In this document: piece by piece, positions 29,202-39,307 of the stretch
How the letters are laid out: every line of letters begins with the position of its first letter
How positions within the stretch are numbered: the first letter of the stretch is position 1
Assembly (NCBI RefSeq): GCF_024347395.1
Contig: NZ_AP025472.1
Location: forward strand, 1-64,000
Length of the DNA: 64,000 bases
Source: Vibrio cortegadensis
GTDB lineage: Bacteria; Pseudomonadota; Gammaproteobacteria; Enterobacterales; Vibrionaceae
Direction of reading: 5' to 3'
Translations under genes and position numbers: made by a program
The notes under the pieces: model-generated
The model's database searches: none
Told to the model about the DNA's origin: nothing
What the model saw: the letters and a program-made list of their open reading frames with translations, nothing else

Positions 29202-30686
29202 ATGGCTAACTATTTCGACACATTGAACTTACGTGAACAATTGGATCAACTAGGCCGCTGCCGCTTCATGGATCGTGAAGAGTTTGCGAGTGAAGCTGAT
29301 TATCTAAAAGATAAGAAAGTCGTCATTGTGGGTTGTGGTGCTCAAGGTTTAAACCAAGGCCTTAATATGCGAGATTCTGGTTTGAATGTTGCTTATGCAC
29401 TTCGTCAGGCTGCTATTGATGAACAACGCCAGTCATTCAAGAATGCGAAAGAAAATGGTTTTGAAGTAGCAAGCTATGAAGAGCTTATTCCTCAAGCTGA
29501 CCTTGTTGTTAACCTAACACCTGACAAACAACACACAAATGTTGTTGAAACCGTAATGCCTTTAATGAAAGAGGGTGCCACATTAGGTTATTCACACGGT
29601 TTTAATATCGTGGAAGAAGGGATGCAAGTTCGTAAAGACCTTACGGTTGTAATGGTTGCGCCTAAGTGTCCTGGTACTGAGGTTCGTGAGGAGTACAAGC
29701 GTGGCTTTGGTGTTCCAACACTTATTGCTGTTCACCCTGAGAACGATCCTCAAGGTGATGGTCTGGAGATTGCAAAAGCTTGGGCTGCTGCAACTGGTGG
29801 TCACCGTGCTGGCGTACTTGAATCTTCTTTTGTTGCGGAAGTTAAATCTGACCTTATGGGTGAACAAACCATTTTATGTGGCATGCTACAAGCCGGTTCG
29901 ATCGTTTGTTACGAAAAGATGATTGCTGATGGTATTGAACCTGGCTATGCTGGTAAATTACTACAATTTGGTTGGGAAACCGTAACAGAAGCGCTGAAAT
30001 TTGGTGGGGTAACTCACATGATGGATCGTCTTTCTAACCCTGCGAAAGTAAAAGCATTTGATCTGTCTGAAGAGCTAAAAGATTTAATGCGCCCTCTATA
30101 TAACAAGCATATGGATGACATTATTTCAGGTCATTTCTCTAGTACGATGATGGCTGACTGGGCAAATGATGATGTAAATTTATTAGGTTGGCGTGAAGAA
30201 ACGGGCCAAACGGCTTTTGAAAATTATCCTGAGTCAGATGTTGAAATATCAGAGCAGGAATATTTTGATAACGGTATCTTGATGGTTGCGATGGTGCGTG
30301 CAGGTGTTGAACTTGCGTTCGAAGCAATGACCGCATCAGGTATCATCGACGAATCAGCATACTATGAGTCTTTGCATGAGCTACCACTTATTGCGAATAC
30401 TGTCGCTCGTAAGCGTTTGTATGAAATGAACGTTGTTATTTCTGATACTGCAGAATACGGAAACTACCTATTTGCTAACGTTGCAACACCTCTTCTGCGT
30501 GAAAAATTCATGCCTAATGTGAATACTGATGTGATTGGTCGTGGTTTAGGTGAAACTTCTAACTTTGTGGATAATGCGAAGTTAATCGAAGTGAATGATA
30601 CCATTCGTAATCACCCAGTAGAGTACATTGGTGAAGAATTACGTGGCTATATGACAGATATGAAGACTATCGCGGTAGGCGGCTAG
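29202..30686 (+). CDS. ilvC: Ketol-acid reductoisomerase, class II
   Basis: IlvC converts acetolactate and acetohydroxybutyrate to dihydroxy-acids with NADPH and Mg2+, the second common step of branched-chain amino acid synthesis. The 494-residue length marks the long class II form with a duplicated C-terminal knotted domain. The Rossmann motif VVIVGCGAQGLNQGLN is near 46-61, and SDLMGEQTILCGM carries metal ligands. A good ribosome site (AAAGGAGAG) precedes the ATG. Confidence 0.98.
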   Translation: MANYFDTLNLREQLDQLGRCRFMDREEFASEADYLKDKKVVIVGCGAQGLNQGLNMRDSGLNVAYALRQAAIDEQRQSFKNAKENGFEVASYEELIPQADLVVNLTPDKQHTNVVETVMPLMKEGATLGYSHGFNIVEEGMQVRKDLTVVMVAPKCPGTEVREEYKRGFGVPTLIAVHPENDPQGDGLEIAKAWAAATGGHRAGVLESSFVAEVKSDLMGEQTILCGMLQAGSIVCYEKMIADGIEPGYAGKLLQFGWETVTEALKFGGVTHMMDRLSNPAKVKAFDLSEELKDLMRPLYNKHMDDIISGHFSSTMMADWANDDVNLLGWREETGQTAFENYPESDVEISEQEYFDNGILMVAMVRAGVELAFEAMTASGIIDESAYYESLHELPLIANTVARKRLYEMNVVISDTAEYGNYLFANVATPLLREKFMPNVNTDVIGRGLGETSNFVDNAKLIEVNDTIRNHPVEYIGEELRGYMTDMKTIAVGG

Positions 30687-30712
30687 TTTATGTAATTTAG
30701 CTAAAGTGATGA

Positions 30713-30742
30713 AAAAAGCTCAACAGAAATGTTGAGCTTTTT
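30713..30742 (+). terminator. Intrinsic terminator after ilvC
   Basis: AAAAAGCTCAAC, loop AGAAAT and GTTGAGCTTTTT make a 12-bp hairpin with a T run. Confidence 0.85.
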
Positions 30743-30825
30743 AGTAAATAAAGAAAGGCTTTTTGTCTGCTTATCAATCCGTTACTGAGGTTACGGATAA
30801 ATCATTACAGATCCACTAGGTTGGA

Positions 30826-31077
30826 TTATTTATCTGCTAGTTTTTCTTCTAGTGCTGCCAATTTTTGTTCCATGTCTGTCAACTTTTGACGAGTACGGAG
30901 CAACACTTGAGTTTGTACATCAAATTCTTCACGGCTTACAACATCAAGTTTGTTTAGCTGGCCTTGGATAACTTGTCGTACTTTTTGATCAACATCGTTA
31001 CCGAGCTCTTTCACTGGCTGAGGCATTGATTCATGAATCTGTTTTGCAATTTGTTCTAATTTCTTTGGATCAAACAT
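30826..31077 (-). CDS. ubiK: Ubiquinone biosynthesis accessory factor UbiK
   Basis: UbiK (BMFP/YqiC family) is a small coiled-coil factor that binds UbiJ and membrane lipids to support aerobic ubiquinone synthesis. The 83-residue protein starts MFDPKKLEQIAKQIHESMP and has a trimerising coiled coil at about 50-83 (QVLLRTRQKLTDMEQKLAALEEKL), both typical. It is probably monocistronic. Confidence 0.9.
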   Translation of the reverse strand: MFDPKKLEQIAKQIHESMPQPVKELGNDVDQKVRQVIQGQLNKLDVVSREEFDVQTQVLLRTRQKLTDMEQKLAALEEKLADK

Positions 31078-31148
31078 AGTGGGCTAAACTCCTATTATTT
31101 TGGTTACATTCTAAGTAATTCACAACGCAAAGTCGTTACTTTAGATAA

Positions 31149-31176
31149 TAAAAAAGGCTACCGAAGTAGCCTTTTG
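31149..31176 (-). terminator. Terminator after vexB
   Basis: AAAAGGCTAC, loop CGAA and GTAGCCTTTT with A/T runs on each side. It lies 15 bases past the vexB stop on the minus strand. Confidence 0.8.
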
Positions 31177-31190
31177 TTTAGATTGTGAAT

Positions 31191-34100
31191 TTAGCTATTT
31201 TTTGCCATCTCACGATGAACCGCTTTCGCTTCATCAACGCGCGCCAGCTTTTCTAAATCTTTATCTTCAACAAAGATTGGTAATGGCTTATGTTGCTCTG
31301 CTAGGTAGCTATAAATTACTGGAAGTACAAACAGAGTAAAGATAGTACCAATTGCCAGACCAGCAACGATTACGATACCGATACTAAAGCGTTGTGCTGC
31401 ACCCGCTCCTGTTGCATACATCAGTGGGATTAAGCCAGCGATCATCGCCGCTGTCGTCATCAGGATTGGACGGAGACGAACCTTCGCCGCTTCCATTACA
31501 GCTTCAATTCGATTTTTATGGTGATGCAGCTGTTCTTCTTTTGCCACTTCACAAATCAAAATACCGTGCTTGGTAATCAAACCAACTAAGGTGATCAAAC
31601 CAACTTGCGAATAGATGTTCATTGTTGCTGCGCCCCATGCCAAAGCAATAAGAGCACCACAAATAGCAAGTGGTACGGAAACCATGATAACTAATGGATC
31701 TTTCAGTGATTCAAATTGAATGGCTAGAACCAAGAAGATGATCGCTAATGCTAAACCAAACGTTGCGTATAGAGCACTTCCTTCCGTTACGTATTGGCGA
31801 GCTTCACCCATATAGTCATGACTGTAGCCACTTGGTAACTTCGTTTCAGCTGTGTTTTCGAACCATGCGATAGCATCACCCATTGCAGTTGTTGGTCCTG
31901 GTACCGCCCCAATTGTCGCAGAATTCAACTGGTTGAAGTGCGGCAAAGATCGAGGCTCTGCAACAACATCAATAGAGATCAAGCTGCCTAGAGGTATTGC
32001 TTTACCATCCGCAGCTCGAACATAGTAGTTCTTCATTGATTCTGGGTTTAAGCGATACTTACGTTCAACTTGAGGGATTACCTCATACGAGCGGCCATTC
32101 AAATCGATACGGTTAACGTAGCCGTCAGACATCATAGTGCCAAGCGTAATACCGATATCTTGCATGGTAACGCCGTAGACGCCAGCTTTGTCTTTATCAA
32201 TATTGATCTTCATTGTTGCTGAGTCATAATTCAAATCTAGATTCGAATAGACAAACAATGGGCTTGAAGATACCTCGGTTAAAATATCCGTTGTGATTTG
32301 GAATAGGCTTTCAAAGCTATTTGGAGTGGTGATAACAAACTGAATAGGTAGACCTGAACCGGCACCTGGAAGTTCTGGCATTTGGAAGGCCGTTACTGAC
32401 ATACCTGGAATTTCTTTCACCAGTTGGCCAACACGCCCAGCAACCTCAGCTTGACTTGCCTCTCTTTCACTCCACGGTAGCATTGAAGCAATACCAAACG
32501 CTTGGTTAGCACTTGGAACGCCTGTAAATACCTGTGCATACGCCACTTCCGGTTGAGCCGAAAGGATCTCGTTCACGTCATCCATGGTATTTTGCATGAA
32601 ATCAAGGTTAGCATTTGATGGTGCTGTACCCATTAGCATGATTACGCCTTTATCTTCTGACGGTGCAAGCTCACTAGGAATAAACTTGAATAGCATCGGA
32701 AGAGTGGCGAATACAATGACAGCAAAACCTATAAACACAGGGCGATGCTGCATTACAGCGCCGAGCATGCGTTCATAGCGATTTGTCATGCCATCCAATA
32801 CGTAATGAACTTTTTGTTCAAACTTACTTGGTTCAGCATGCGCTTTCAGCATTTTTGAACACATCATTGGTGATAGCGTTAATGCGACAATACCAGAAAC
32901 AAATACTGAACCTGCTAGCGTTAATGCGAACTCTTTAAATAGAGAACCAGTAATACCACCCATCATCGCGATTGGCGCATATACCGCACCCAGCGTTAAG
33001 GTCATCGCAATAACAGGAACCGCAATTTCACGCGTACCAATAATAGCTGCACGGAAAGGTGATTCGCCAAGTTTAATATGCCTATCGACATTCTCTAGTA
33101 CAACGATCGCATCATCAACCACAAGACCGATGGCAAGTACCATGGCCAGTAGCGTCATTAGGTTCCACGAGAATCCCATCGCTTGCATAACCATTGCCAC
33201 ACCAATGAGAGATAGTGGAATAGTGATGATTGGGATAAGAACCGCACGGAATGAGCCTAAGAACAGCGTAATGACGATCAATACGATAAGCGCAGCTTCA
33301 ACAATCGTTTTAATTACCTCTTGAATTGACTCGTTAATTGCAATTGTCGAGTCATACATAACATTCATAGAAATGTTACTTGGGAGGTTTTTCTCTAGCT
33401 GAGGAAGAAGATCCAGCACATCGGCTGCGATGTTTATTGGGTTAGCACTTGGAGCTGCATTAATCGCTGCAACCACGGCTTCTTTGCCATTCGCACTCGC
33501 ACGGTAAACATCATGGCTTTTTTCTAGTGATACTTTAGCGATATCTGCTAAACGGATAACTTCAGCTTTGCTGCTTTTTACCACTAAGTTTTCAAGCTCT
33601 TCAGTGTTCGATACCTGAGTATCTGCACTGCCATTATAGAGTACAAATTCGCCTGTTGCTTGACCAGTTGCTGATTGGTAGTTATTCGAGTTTAGAACCG
33701 ACATGACATCTGTTGCCGTTAAATCTACCGCCGCCATTTTTGCTGGATCCAACCAAATACGTAGCGCGTACTTCATGCCACCATAAAGGTCGACTTTTGA
33801 AACACCATTAACCGTAAACAGTTGAGGGTTGATCACTCGCTCAAGATAGTCAGTAATTTGGCTAGAGACTAATTCATCACTGGTAAAACCGATGTACAGC
33901 ACCGCCGTTGTTGAGCCTGTAGACATCGTTACTGTTGGATCTTCTGCTTCTTTAGGAAGTTGAGACCGAACAGAGTTTGTTTTGGCTAGAATATCAGACA
34001 GCGCAGCATTAGGGTCCGTATTCAACTTCATATTGACCGTAATCGTTGACTTACCGAGAACCGATGAGGAAGTCATATAGTCGATATTATCCGCTTGAGC

Positions 34101-34313
34101 CACCGCCTGTTCGAGAGGCTGGGTGATAAAGCCTTGGATAAGATCCGCACTTGCACCGTAGTAACCGGTCGAAACGGTAACGACAGTATTCGTCATTTCA
34201 GGGTATTCACGCACCTGCATTTTGAAGATTGCTTGTAATCCAAGCAATGCGATCAAAAAGCTGATGGATACCGCTAAAACTGGACGTTTAATAAAAACAT
34301 CAGTAAAGCGCAT
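31191..34313 (-). CDS. vexB: RND efflux transporter permease VexB
   Basis: VexB is the proton-driven inner-membrane pump of a tripartite efflux system that exports bile salts, detergents and antibiotics through an outer-membrane TolC. The 1040-residue HAE-type RND protein has 12 membrane helices, two large periplasmic loops and the proton-relay acidic pair in AIGLVVDDAIVVLENVDRH (helix 4). The gene order next to ilvC-ubiK and rep matches V. cholerae vexRAB. It lies 12 bases after vexA. Confidence 0.88.
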   Translation of the reverse strand: MRFTDVFIKRPVLAVSISFLIALLGLQAIFKMQVREYPEMTNTVVTVSTGYYGASADLIQGFITQPLEQAVAQADNIDYMTSSSVLGKSTITVNMKLNTDPNAALSDILAKTNSVRSQLPKEAEDPTVTMSTGSTTAVLYIGFTSDELVSSQITDYLERVINPQLFTVNGVSKVDLYGGMKYALRIWLDPAKMAAVDLTATDVMSVLNSNNYQSATGQATGEFVLYNGSADTQVSNTEELENLVVKSSKAEVIRLADIAKVSLEKSHDVYRASANGKEAVVAAINAAPSANPINIAADVLDLLPQLEKNLPSNISMNVMYDSTIAINESIQEVIKTIVEAALIVLIVITLFLGSFRAVLIPIITIPLSLIGVAMVMQAMGFSWNLMTLLAMVLAIGLVVDDAIVVLENVDRHIKLGESPFRAAIIGTREIAVPVIAMTLTLGAVYAPIAMMGGITGSLFKEFALTLAGSVFVSGIVALTLSPMMCSKMLKAHAEPSKFEQKVHYVLDGMTNRYERMLGAVMQHRPVFIGFAVIVFATLPMLFKFIPSELAPSEDKGVIMLMGTAPSNANLDFMQNTMDDVNEILSAQPEVAYAQVFTGVPSANQAFGIASMLPWSEREASQAEVAGRVGQLVKEIPGMSVTAFQMPELPGAGSGLPIQFVITTPNSFESLFQITTDILTEVSSSPLFVYSNLDLNYDSATMKINIDKDKAGVYGVTMQDIGITLGTMMSDGYVNRIDLNGRSYEVIPQVERKYRLNPESMKNYYVRAADGKAIPLGSLISIDVVAEPRSLPHFNQLNSATIGAVPGPTTAMGDAIAWFENTAETKLPSGYSHDYMGEARQYVTEGSALYATFGLALAIIFLVLAIQFESLKDPLVIMVSVPLAICGALIALAWGAATMNIYSQVGLITLVGLITKHGILICEVAKEEQLHHHKNRIEAVMEAAKVRLRPILMTTAAMIAGLIPLMYATGAGAAQRFSIGIVIVAGLAIGTIFTLFVLPVIYSYLAEQHKPLPIFVEDKDLEKLARVDEAKAVHREMAKNS

Positions 34314-34325
34314 TATGCCTCCAAA

Positions 34326-35432
34326 TTACAGCTTAGGTGTTTCAGATGGTGGGGTGATTGTATCGTTTTCTACAATCTTAACTTTTGCCCCGTTGCTTAG
34401 GCGTACTTGGCCTGATGTCACAACCATATCTCCAGCCTTAACACCCTCTAAGATATGAGCTTTATCTTTTGTTCGTTCGCCAATTTTTACAACTTGCTGC
34501 TTCACTCGTTTCACACCATCTTCTTCAGAGATAATGTAAACATTGTCTCCGTATAGAGTGAACGTAATCGCAGTTTGTTGAAGCGTAATTTGATCTGTCA
34601 GCGCAGGAAGGATGATATTCGCACGAGCAAACATGCCGCTGCGAAGTAGACCGTCGCTATTTGGAATGTCTGCCTGGACTCTAATCAAACCACTTTGAAT
34701 GCTAACCGCAGGCTCAATCGCACTGATTGTTCCTTGGAAAGGTTGATCTGGGTAAGCATCGACAAAGATATCGATCGCTTGATCTATTGAAATACGAGAA
34801 ATATCAGTTTGAGGTACAGTGAAGTTAAGACGCATAACACTGGTGTCTTCTAAACGTACAATTTCATCTCCGGCTTGCAAGTATTGACCTAAGTAAACTT
34901 TACGAATACCGATAATACCCGAGAAAGGCGCTCTGATTTCACGACGCTCAATTGCTGCTTTCAAGCTTTCAATATCAGCTGAAAGTGAGAAAAAGCTCGC
35001 TTCTGCATCGTCGTAAGATTCTTTTGAAATTGAACCTTTAGTAAACAAGCCTTTGTAGCGTTTGTATTTTGCTTTTGCTGCAGGAAGCTTTGCTTGTGCA
35101 CTTTTTAGGTTCGCTTTTTCAACAGACGAATCTAAGCTTACTAATAGTTGGTCATCTTCGATTTGCGTGCCTGAAGTAAAAGCAATTTTTCTAATTACAC
35201 CACTTGCTTCACTTGAAAGAGTTACCCCTTGATTAGGCTCTATAAAGCCAATAGCTTCAATCACAGGTACCCAGTCTACTGGTTGTGCTTTTGTTACCGT
35301 TACAGGGAACTCCGCTTCTGGCCTATTAGCCATGTACTCTGCGATTTTTTGTTGTTTGAATATGTTATAACCTATCACGCTCCCAAAAAGGGTCAAAGCG
35401 ATAAGTAACATAAAGAAGGTCCACTTTTTCAT
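34326..35432 (-). CDS. vexA: RND periplasmic adaptor VexA
   Basis: The 368-residue membrane fusion protein joins VexB to the outer-membrane channel. It has one N-terminal membrane anchor (about 5-25), a split lipoyl/barrel-sandwich domain around VTLSSEASGVIRKI and IRAPFSGIIGIRKVYLG, a helical hairpin between them, and a beta-barrel domain. It has no lipobox cysteine, so it is an anchored, not lipidated, type. It is the middle gene of vexRAB. Confidence 0.88.
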   Translation of the reverse strand: MKKWTFFMLLIALTLFGSVIGYNIFKQQKIAEYMANRPEAEFPVTVTKAQPVDWVPVIEAIGFIEPNQGVTLSSEASGVIRKIAFTSGTQIEDDQLLVSLDSSVEKANLKSAQAKLPAAKAKYKRYKGLFTKGSISKESYDDAEASFFSLSADIESLKAAIERREIRAPFSGIIGIRKVYLGQYLQAGDEIVRLEDTSVMRLNFTVPQTDISRISIDQAIDIFVDAYPDQPFQGTISAIEPAVSIQSGLIRVQADIPNSDGLLRSGMFARANIILPALTDQITLQQTAITFTLYGDNVYIISEEDGVKRVKQQVVKIGERTKDKAHILEGVKAGDMVVTSGQVRLSNGAKVKIVENDTITPPSETPKL

Positions 35433-35450
35433 TATTGTCAGAACTCCGAT

Positions 35451-36032
35451 CTAGTGTGTAATTATTGCGTCCCAACTAGCCTCAATAGCCGCATCTAATG
35501 CAGTTTCGTCCAGTTGGTAGAATCCTAAAGAATGCTTACGTGCGAGTGAGACACTAGCCGCTAAGCTCAATCCACTTAATACTTCGTTATCAAGTGGTTT
35601 AAATAGTCCTTGTTTTTTACCATCATTAAATAGTAACTCCACTTGGGCAAACATTTTACGCTCTAGTTCCCTAAATGTAGTGCTATTTGTTGCAGGTAAA
35701 CAATCATATTGAATCCGGTTTTTGATTGCATCAAGGTTTGTTCCCGCCAAGTTCCAAATGTTTAGCCACATGGTGCGGTAACGTTGTTTTATCGGCTTTG
35801 AATCGTCAACACCTTCCTGTATCGCGTCTGCAATTTTTTGGGTTACATGTATCCGAACTTCCTCAATGAGATGTTCTTTATCATCGAAATAGCGATAGAT
35901 AGTGCCTGCAGCGACCCCTGCTTTTTTTGCTAACTTATGCATAGATAACCCCTGAAAGCCAACCTCTGCAATGAGAGCTTCAGCTGCTGAGAGTATCTGA
36001 AGGCGTTTATCCTGAGGGTTATGAATGGTCAT
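35451..36032 (-). CDS. vexR: TetR-family regulator VexR
   Basis: The 193-residue protein has a TetR HTH (about 14-55; GLSMHKLAKKAGVAAGTIYRYFDDKEHLIEEV) and a C-terminal ligand domain. The ATG at 36032 is preferred over 36065 because the longer version would start inside a perfect palindrome next to a TATAAT -10 box and so probably at or before the transcript start. It heads vexRAB; in V. cholerae VexR acts on this operon. Autoregulation through the palindrome is inferred. Confidence 0.85.
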   Translation of the reverse strand: MTIHNPQDKRLQILSAAEALIAEVGFQGLSMHKLAKKAGVAAGTIYRYFDDKEHLIEEVRIHVTQKIADAIQEGVDDSKPIKQRYRTMWLNIWNLAGTNLDAIKNRIQYDCLPATNSTTFRELERKMFAQVELLFNDGKKQGLFKPLDNEVLSGLSLAASVSLARKHSLGFYQLDETALDAAIEASWDAIITH

Positions 36033-36044
36033 TTTCTTACCACC

Positions 36045-36066
36045 AATGAATGAACGTTCATTCATT
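36045..36066. promoter_or_regulatory. 22-bp perfect palindrome (VexR operator) and overlapping -10 box of vexRAB
   Basis: Two 11-base arms, centre AATGAAC/GTTCATT, form a perfect palindrome just upstream of vexR. On the minus strand it abuts and overlaps TATAAT (36069-36064), so a bound TetR dimer would block RNA polymerase. A weak -35 (TGTAAA) lies 17 bases further up. Confidence 0.75.
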
Positions 36067-36213
36067 ATAGCGTATAGATCACACTTTTACATAATAGAGT
36101 TTCGCATTTAATGTGTGAAAATCTTGTATACGAGAGCATAGCATTCCCTGTGTTGCAGCATTATCATAGAGAGGAATACACATAAAACCTGATGAAACCA
36201 TGTTGAGAACTCA

Positions 36214-38229
36214 ATGAAACTGAACCCTAGACAAGACGAAGCTGTAAAATTTGTATCTGGACCTTGCCTTGTTCTCGCAGGGGCGGGATCGGGCAAAACT
36301 CGTGTGATTACAAATAAAATTGCTTACTTAGTGCAGCAGTGTGGTTATAAAGCTCGCAATATCGCGGCTGTGACGTTCACAAATAAAGCCGCTCGTGAAA
36401 TGAAAGAGCGCGTAGGACAAAGTTTAGGTAAGAAAGAATCTAAAGGGGTAATGGTTTCAACGTTTCATACTATGGGGCTGAATATTATCCGCCGTGAGTA
36501 TAAAGCATTAGGTTTAAAAGCCGGATTTTCGCTTTTTGATGATCAAGACCAATTAGCATTGTTGAAAGAGTTAACCGAAAAACAGTTAGATGGTGATAAA
36601 GATCTACTGCGTCAGTTGCTGAGTAGTATCTCTAATTGGAAAAATGACATGCTGACACCTGAGCAAGCAATAGCTTATGCACAAGGTGAACAGCAACAGG
36701 TTTTTGCATTCTGTTTTGATATGTACCAAAAGCAGATGAAGGCATATAACGCATTGGATTTTGATGATTTGATTGCGATGCCTGTTCTGCTACTAAAAAC
36801 CAATCAAGAAGTTCGAGAAAGATGGCAATCACGCATTCGATACTTACTTGTCGATGAGTACCAAGACACCAATACGAGCCAGTATGAATTAGTGAAGCTT
36901 TTAGTCGGTGAGCGTTGTCGCCTCACGGTTGTTGGTGATGACGACCAATCGATTTATTCTTGGCGAGGCGCAAAACCACAAAACTTGGTTTTATTGAGTA
37001 AAGACTATCCACAACTCAGAGTCATTAAGCTAGAGCAGAATTACCGCTCTACTAGTCGTATCTTGCGAGCGGCGAATATACTGATTGCAAATAACCCGCA
37101 TGAGATCACCAAGACGCTTTTCTCTGAAATTCCGGATGGGGAAAAAATAAAAGTACTGAATGCTAAAAATGAAGAGCATGAAGCGGAGAGAATTACGGGA
37201 GAGCTGATCGCCCACCGCTTTTTGAATCGAACCGAATATAAAGATTACGCAGTGTTATACCGAGGTAATCACCAGTCGCGTTTGATTGAGAAAGCATTAA
37301 TGCAAAATAGGATCCCTTATAAAATTTCGGGTGGTACCTCTTTCTTTGCTCGCGCAGAGATCAAAGACATCATGGCGTACCTGCGAGTGTTAGTTAACCC
37401 TGACGACGATAACGGATTTTTGAGAATTGTGAATACACCTCGTAGAGAGATTGGTCCGGTTACTCTCGAAAAGCTGGGTAGTTATGCCAACATGCGTGGT
37501 AAGAGCTTATTTGAAGCAAGCTTTGAGATGGGTTTGGAGCAGCATCTAACTGGTCGAGGGCTCGATAATTTACGTCGCTTTACCGAATGGATTGTAAAAA
37601 TTTCAGATAATGCTGAGCGTGGAAATACCGTAGAAGCGGTTCGTTCTTTGGTGAGAGATATCAATTATGAAGATTGGTTATACGAGAGCTCGCCAAGCCC
37701 TAAAGCGGCTGAAATGCGAATGAAAAATGTGTCTGAGCTTTATAGTTGGATTGTGGCCGACCTCGAAGGTGACAATTACGATAACGAAGAGAAGAGTCTA
37801 AAAGAGGTTGTTCAGCGTTTAACTTTGCGTGACATGATGGAGCGAGGTGAAGACGATGACGATGCTGATCAAGTGCAGTTGATGACACTACATGCTTCAA
37901 AAGGACTCGAATTCCCGTACGTCTACCTCATGGGAGCAGAAGAGGGGATCCTTCCTCATCAAACAAGTATTGATGAAGATAATGTCGAAGAAGAACGCCG
38001 TTTAATGTACGTCGGTATTACTCGTGCTCAAAAAGAGCTGACTTTTACTAAATGTCGGGAGCGTAGGCAGTATGGTGAGCTTATTAAACCGACACAGAGC
38101 CGATTTTTAGATGAACTTCCACATGATGATGTGGATTGGGAAACGGTTAAAAAGCCGCAGTCAGCAGAAGAAAGAATGGAAAAAGGACAGGCGCATATCG
38201 CAAACTTACGTGCGATGTTCAAAAAATAG
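36214..38229 (+). CDS. rep: ATP-dependent DNA helicase Rep
   Basis: Rep is a 3'-5' superfamily 1 helicase that travels with the replisome and clears protein roadblocks. The 671-residue protein has Walker A AGAGSGKT at 22-29, Walker B DEYQDTN, VGDDDQSIYSWRGA, QNYRS and the C-terminal motif TLHASKGLEF. Its length matches E. coli Rep. It is monocistronic, with a strong terminator after it. Confidence 0.96.
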   Translation: MKLNPRQDEAVKFVSGPCLVLAGAGSGKTRVITNKIAYLVQQCGYKARNIAAVTFTNKAAREMKERVGQSLGKKESKGVMVSTFHTMGLNIIRREYKALGLKAGFSLFDDQDQLALLKELTEKQLDGDKDLLRQLLSSISNWKNDMLTPEQAIAYAQGEQQQVFAFCFDMYQKQMKAYNALDFDDLIAMPVLLLKTNQEVRERWQSRIRYLLVDEYQDTNTSQYELVKLLVGERCRLTVVGDDDQSIYSWRGAKPQNLVLLSKDYPQLRVIKLEQNYRSTSRILRAANILIANNPHEITKTLFSEIPDGEKIKVLNAKNEEHEAERITGELIAHRFLNRTEYKDYAVLYRGNHQSRLIEKALMQNRIPYKISGGTSFFARAEIKDIMAYLRVLVNPDDDNGFLRIVNTPRREIGPVTLEKLGSYANMRGKSLFEASFEMGLEQHLTGRGLDNLRRFTEWIVKISDNAERGNTVEAVRSLVRDINYEDWLYESSPSPKAAEMRMKNVSELYSWIVADLEGDNYDNEEKSLKEVVQRLTLRDMMERGEDDDDADQVQLMTLHASKGLEFPYVYLMGAEEGILPHQTSIDEDNVEEERRLMYVGITRAQKELTFTKCRERRQYGELIKPTQSRFLDELPHDDVDWETVKKPQSAEERMEKGQAHIANLRAMFKK

Positions 38230-38250
38230 CAATGTTCAATAGGAATAATA

Positions 38251-38283
38251 AAAATGCCCGTGATAGTTCACGGGCATTTTTTT
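38251..38283. terminator. Bidirectional terminator between rep and cytochrome c5
   Basis: AAAATGCCCGTGA and TCACGGGCATTTT form a 13-bp stem with T residues on one side and A residues on the other. It separates convergent genes. Confidence 0.88.
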
Positions 38284-38316
38284 AACTAGGCACATTGGTA
38301 GGTGTGGATAGTTGCC

Positions 38317-38727
38317 TTATAGACCTTTGATCATGTGGTCGATGGCTGCGACGATTTCATCATCAGAGCAATCCATACATGACCCTTTTGCTGGCATTGC
38401 ATTAAAGCCATTAATTGCGTGATCTTTTAAGACATCTTTACCTTGAGCAATACGAGGCCCCCACTCAGCAGCGTTGCCTGTTTTAGGCGCTCCGCTAATA
38501 CCTGATGAGTGACAAGCAATACAGAAAGTTCCATATACTGTTGCACCATCACGAGGACCTGTTGGTTCAGCTTTAACGGGTTCGCTGCCAGCAAGGTAAA
38601 CTTGACCTACGGGTTGGATGCGTTCAGCTATTGCATCGTATTCAGCTTGATCGGTAGTGGCAAACGCAGCGCTAGAAAAAGTTAACGCAGCGAATAAAAC
38701 GCTTATGATTCGTCGAGACATATCCAT
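38317..38727 (-). CDS. Cytochrome c5, periplasmic class I c-type cytochrome
   Basis: The 136-residue protein begins with a signal peptide (MDMSRRIISVLFAALTFSSA, cut near AFA). The single haem site CIACH and the methionine ligand in AMPAKG are present, as is the CMDC pair that forms the disulfide typical of cytochrome c5. It is a small periplasmic electron carrier. The start at 38727 is chosen because a longer in-frame start would put 14 charged residues before the signal peptide. Confidence 0.9.
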   Translation of the reverse strand: MDMSRRIISVLFAALTFSSAAFATTDQAEYDAIAERIQPVGQVYLAGSEPVKAEPTGPRDGATVYGTFCIACHSSGISGAPKTGNAAEWGPRIAQGKDVLKDHAINGFNAMPAKGSCMDCSDDEIVAAIDHMIKGL

Positions 38728-38976
38728 TAAACTCACTTCACATTCCCAAGGTAAGTACATGCTTACCAAAATTATAGTGTTAAACTGTGTTTTGACTTAA
38801 TCGGTCATCAGTAACCTGTTAAATCAATGTAAATAATGGGTGATTATATCCTGATAACTTGTTGCAATAAACAACAAGTTATCAGCGACAAGGGCTCTAT
38901 CACATCCTATATAAGCTTTTATTGCATATGAACTGCTGAAAAAGAGAACAAACAGAAAAAAAAGTAAAAAAAACAC

Positions 38977-39005
38977 TAGACGGCATAGGGTGATATACGT
39001 ATTAT
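38977..39005 (+). promoter_or_regulatory. Probable promoter of the tRNA array
   Basis: TAGACG (38977-38982), a 17-base spacer and TATTAT (39000-39005), followed by a GC-rich discriminator TCCACTCCGCC as expected for stable-RNA promoters. It sits 21 bases before tRNA-Arg. The interval 38728-38976 shows no gene. Confidence 0.55.
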
Positions 39006-39026
39006 TCCACTCCGCCGATAGGGCAT

Positions 39027-39103
<77 letters not shown>

Positions 39104-39148
39104 TCCGGATGCTTAGTAAAATAAGCACTATATTGGCAAAAAGTAGTG

Positions 39149-39224
39149 GTGGCTATAGCTCAGTTGGTAGAGCCCTGGATTGTGATTCCGGTGGTCGCGA
39201 GTTCGAATCTCGTTAGCCACCCCA
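39149..39224 (+). tRNA. tRNA-His (anticodon GUG), copy 1
   Basis: The acceptor arms GTGGCTA and TAGCCAC pair, the end CCCA gives the usual discriminator C73, and the anticodon is GTG. It is identical to copy 2. Confidence 0.95.
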
Positions 39225-39307
39225 TTATTTTGGTAACCAAGTTTATTCGTAAATGAAGGTTTCCAGTGCTGATTCAAGATTTATCTTAGAATCGGAACGA
39301 AACATGT

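Noticed and set aside
29592..29867. 91-codon frame antisense to ilvC
   Set aside because: It is a shadow of a conserved gene with no independent start signals.
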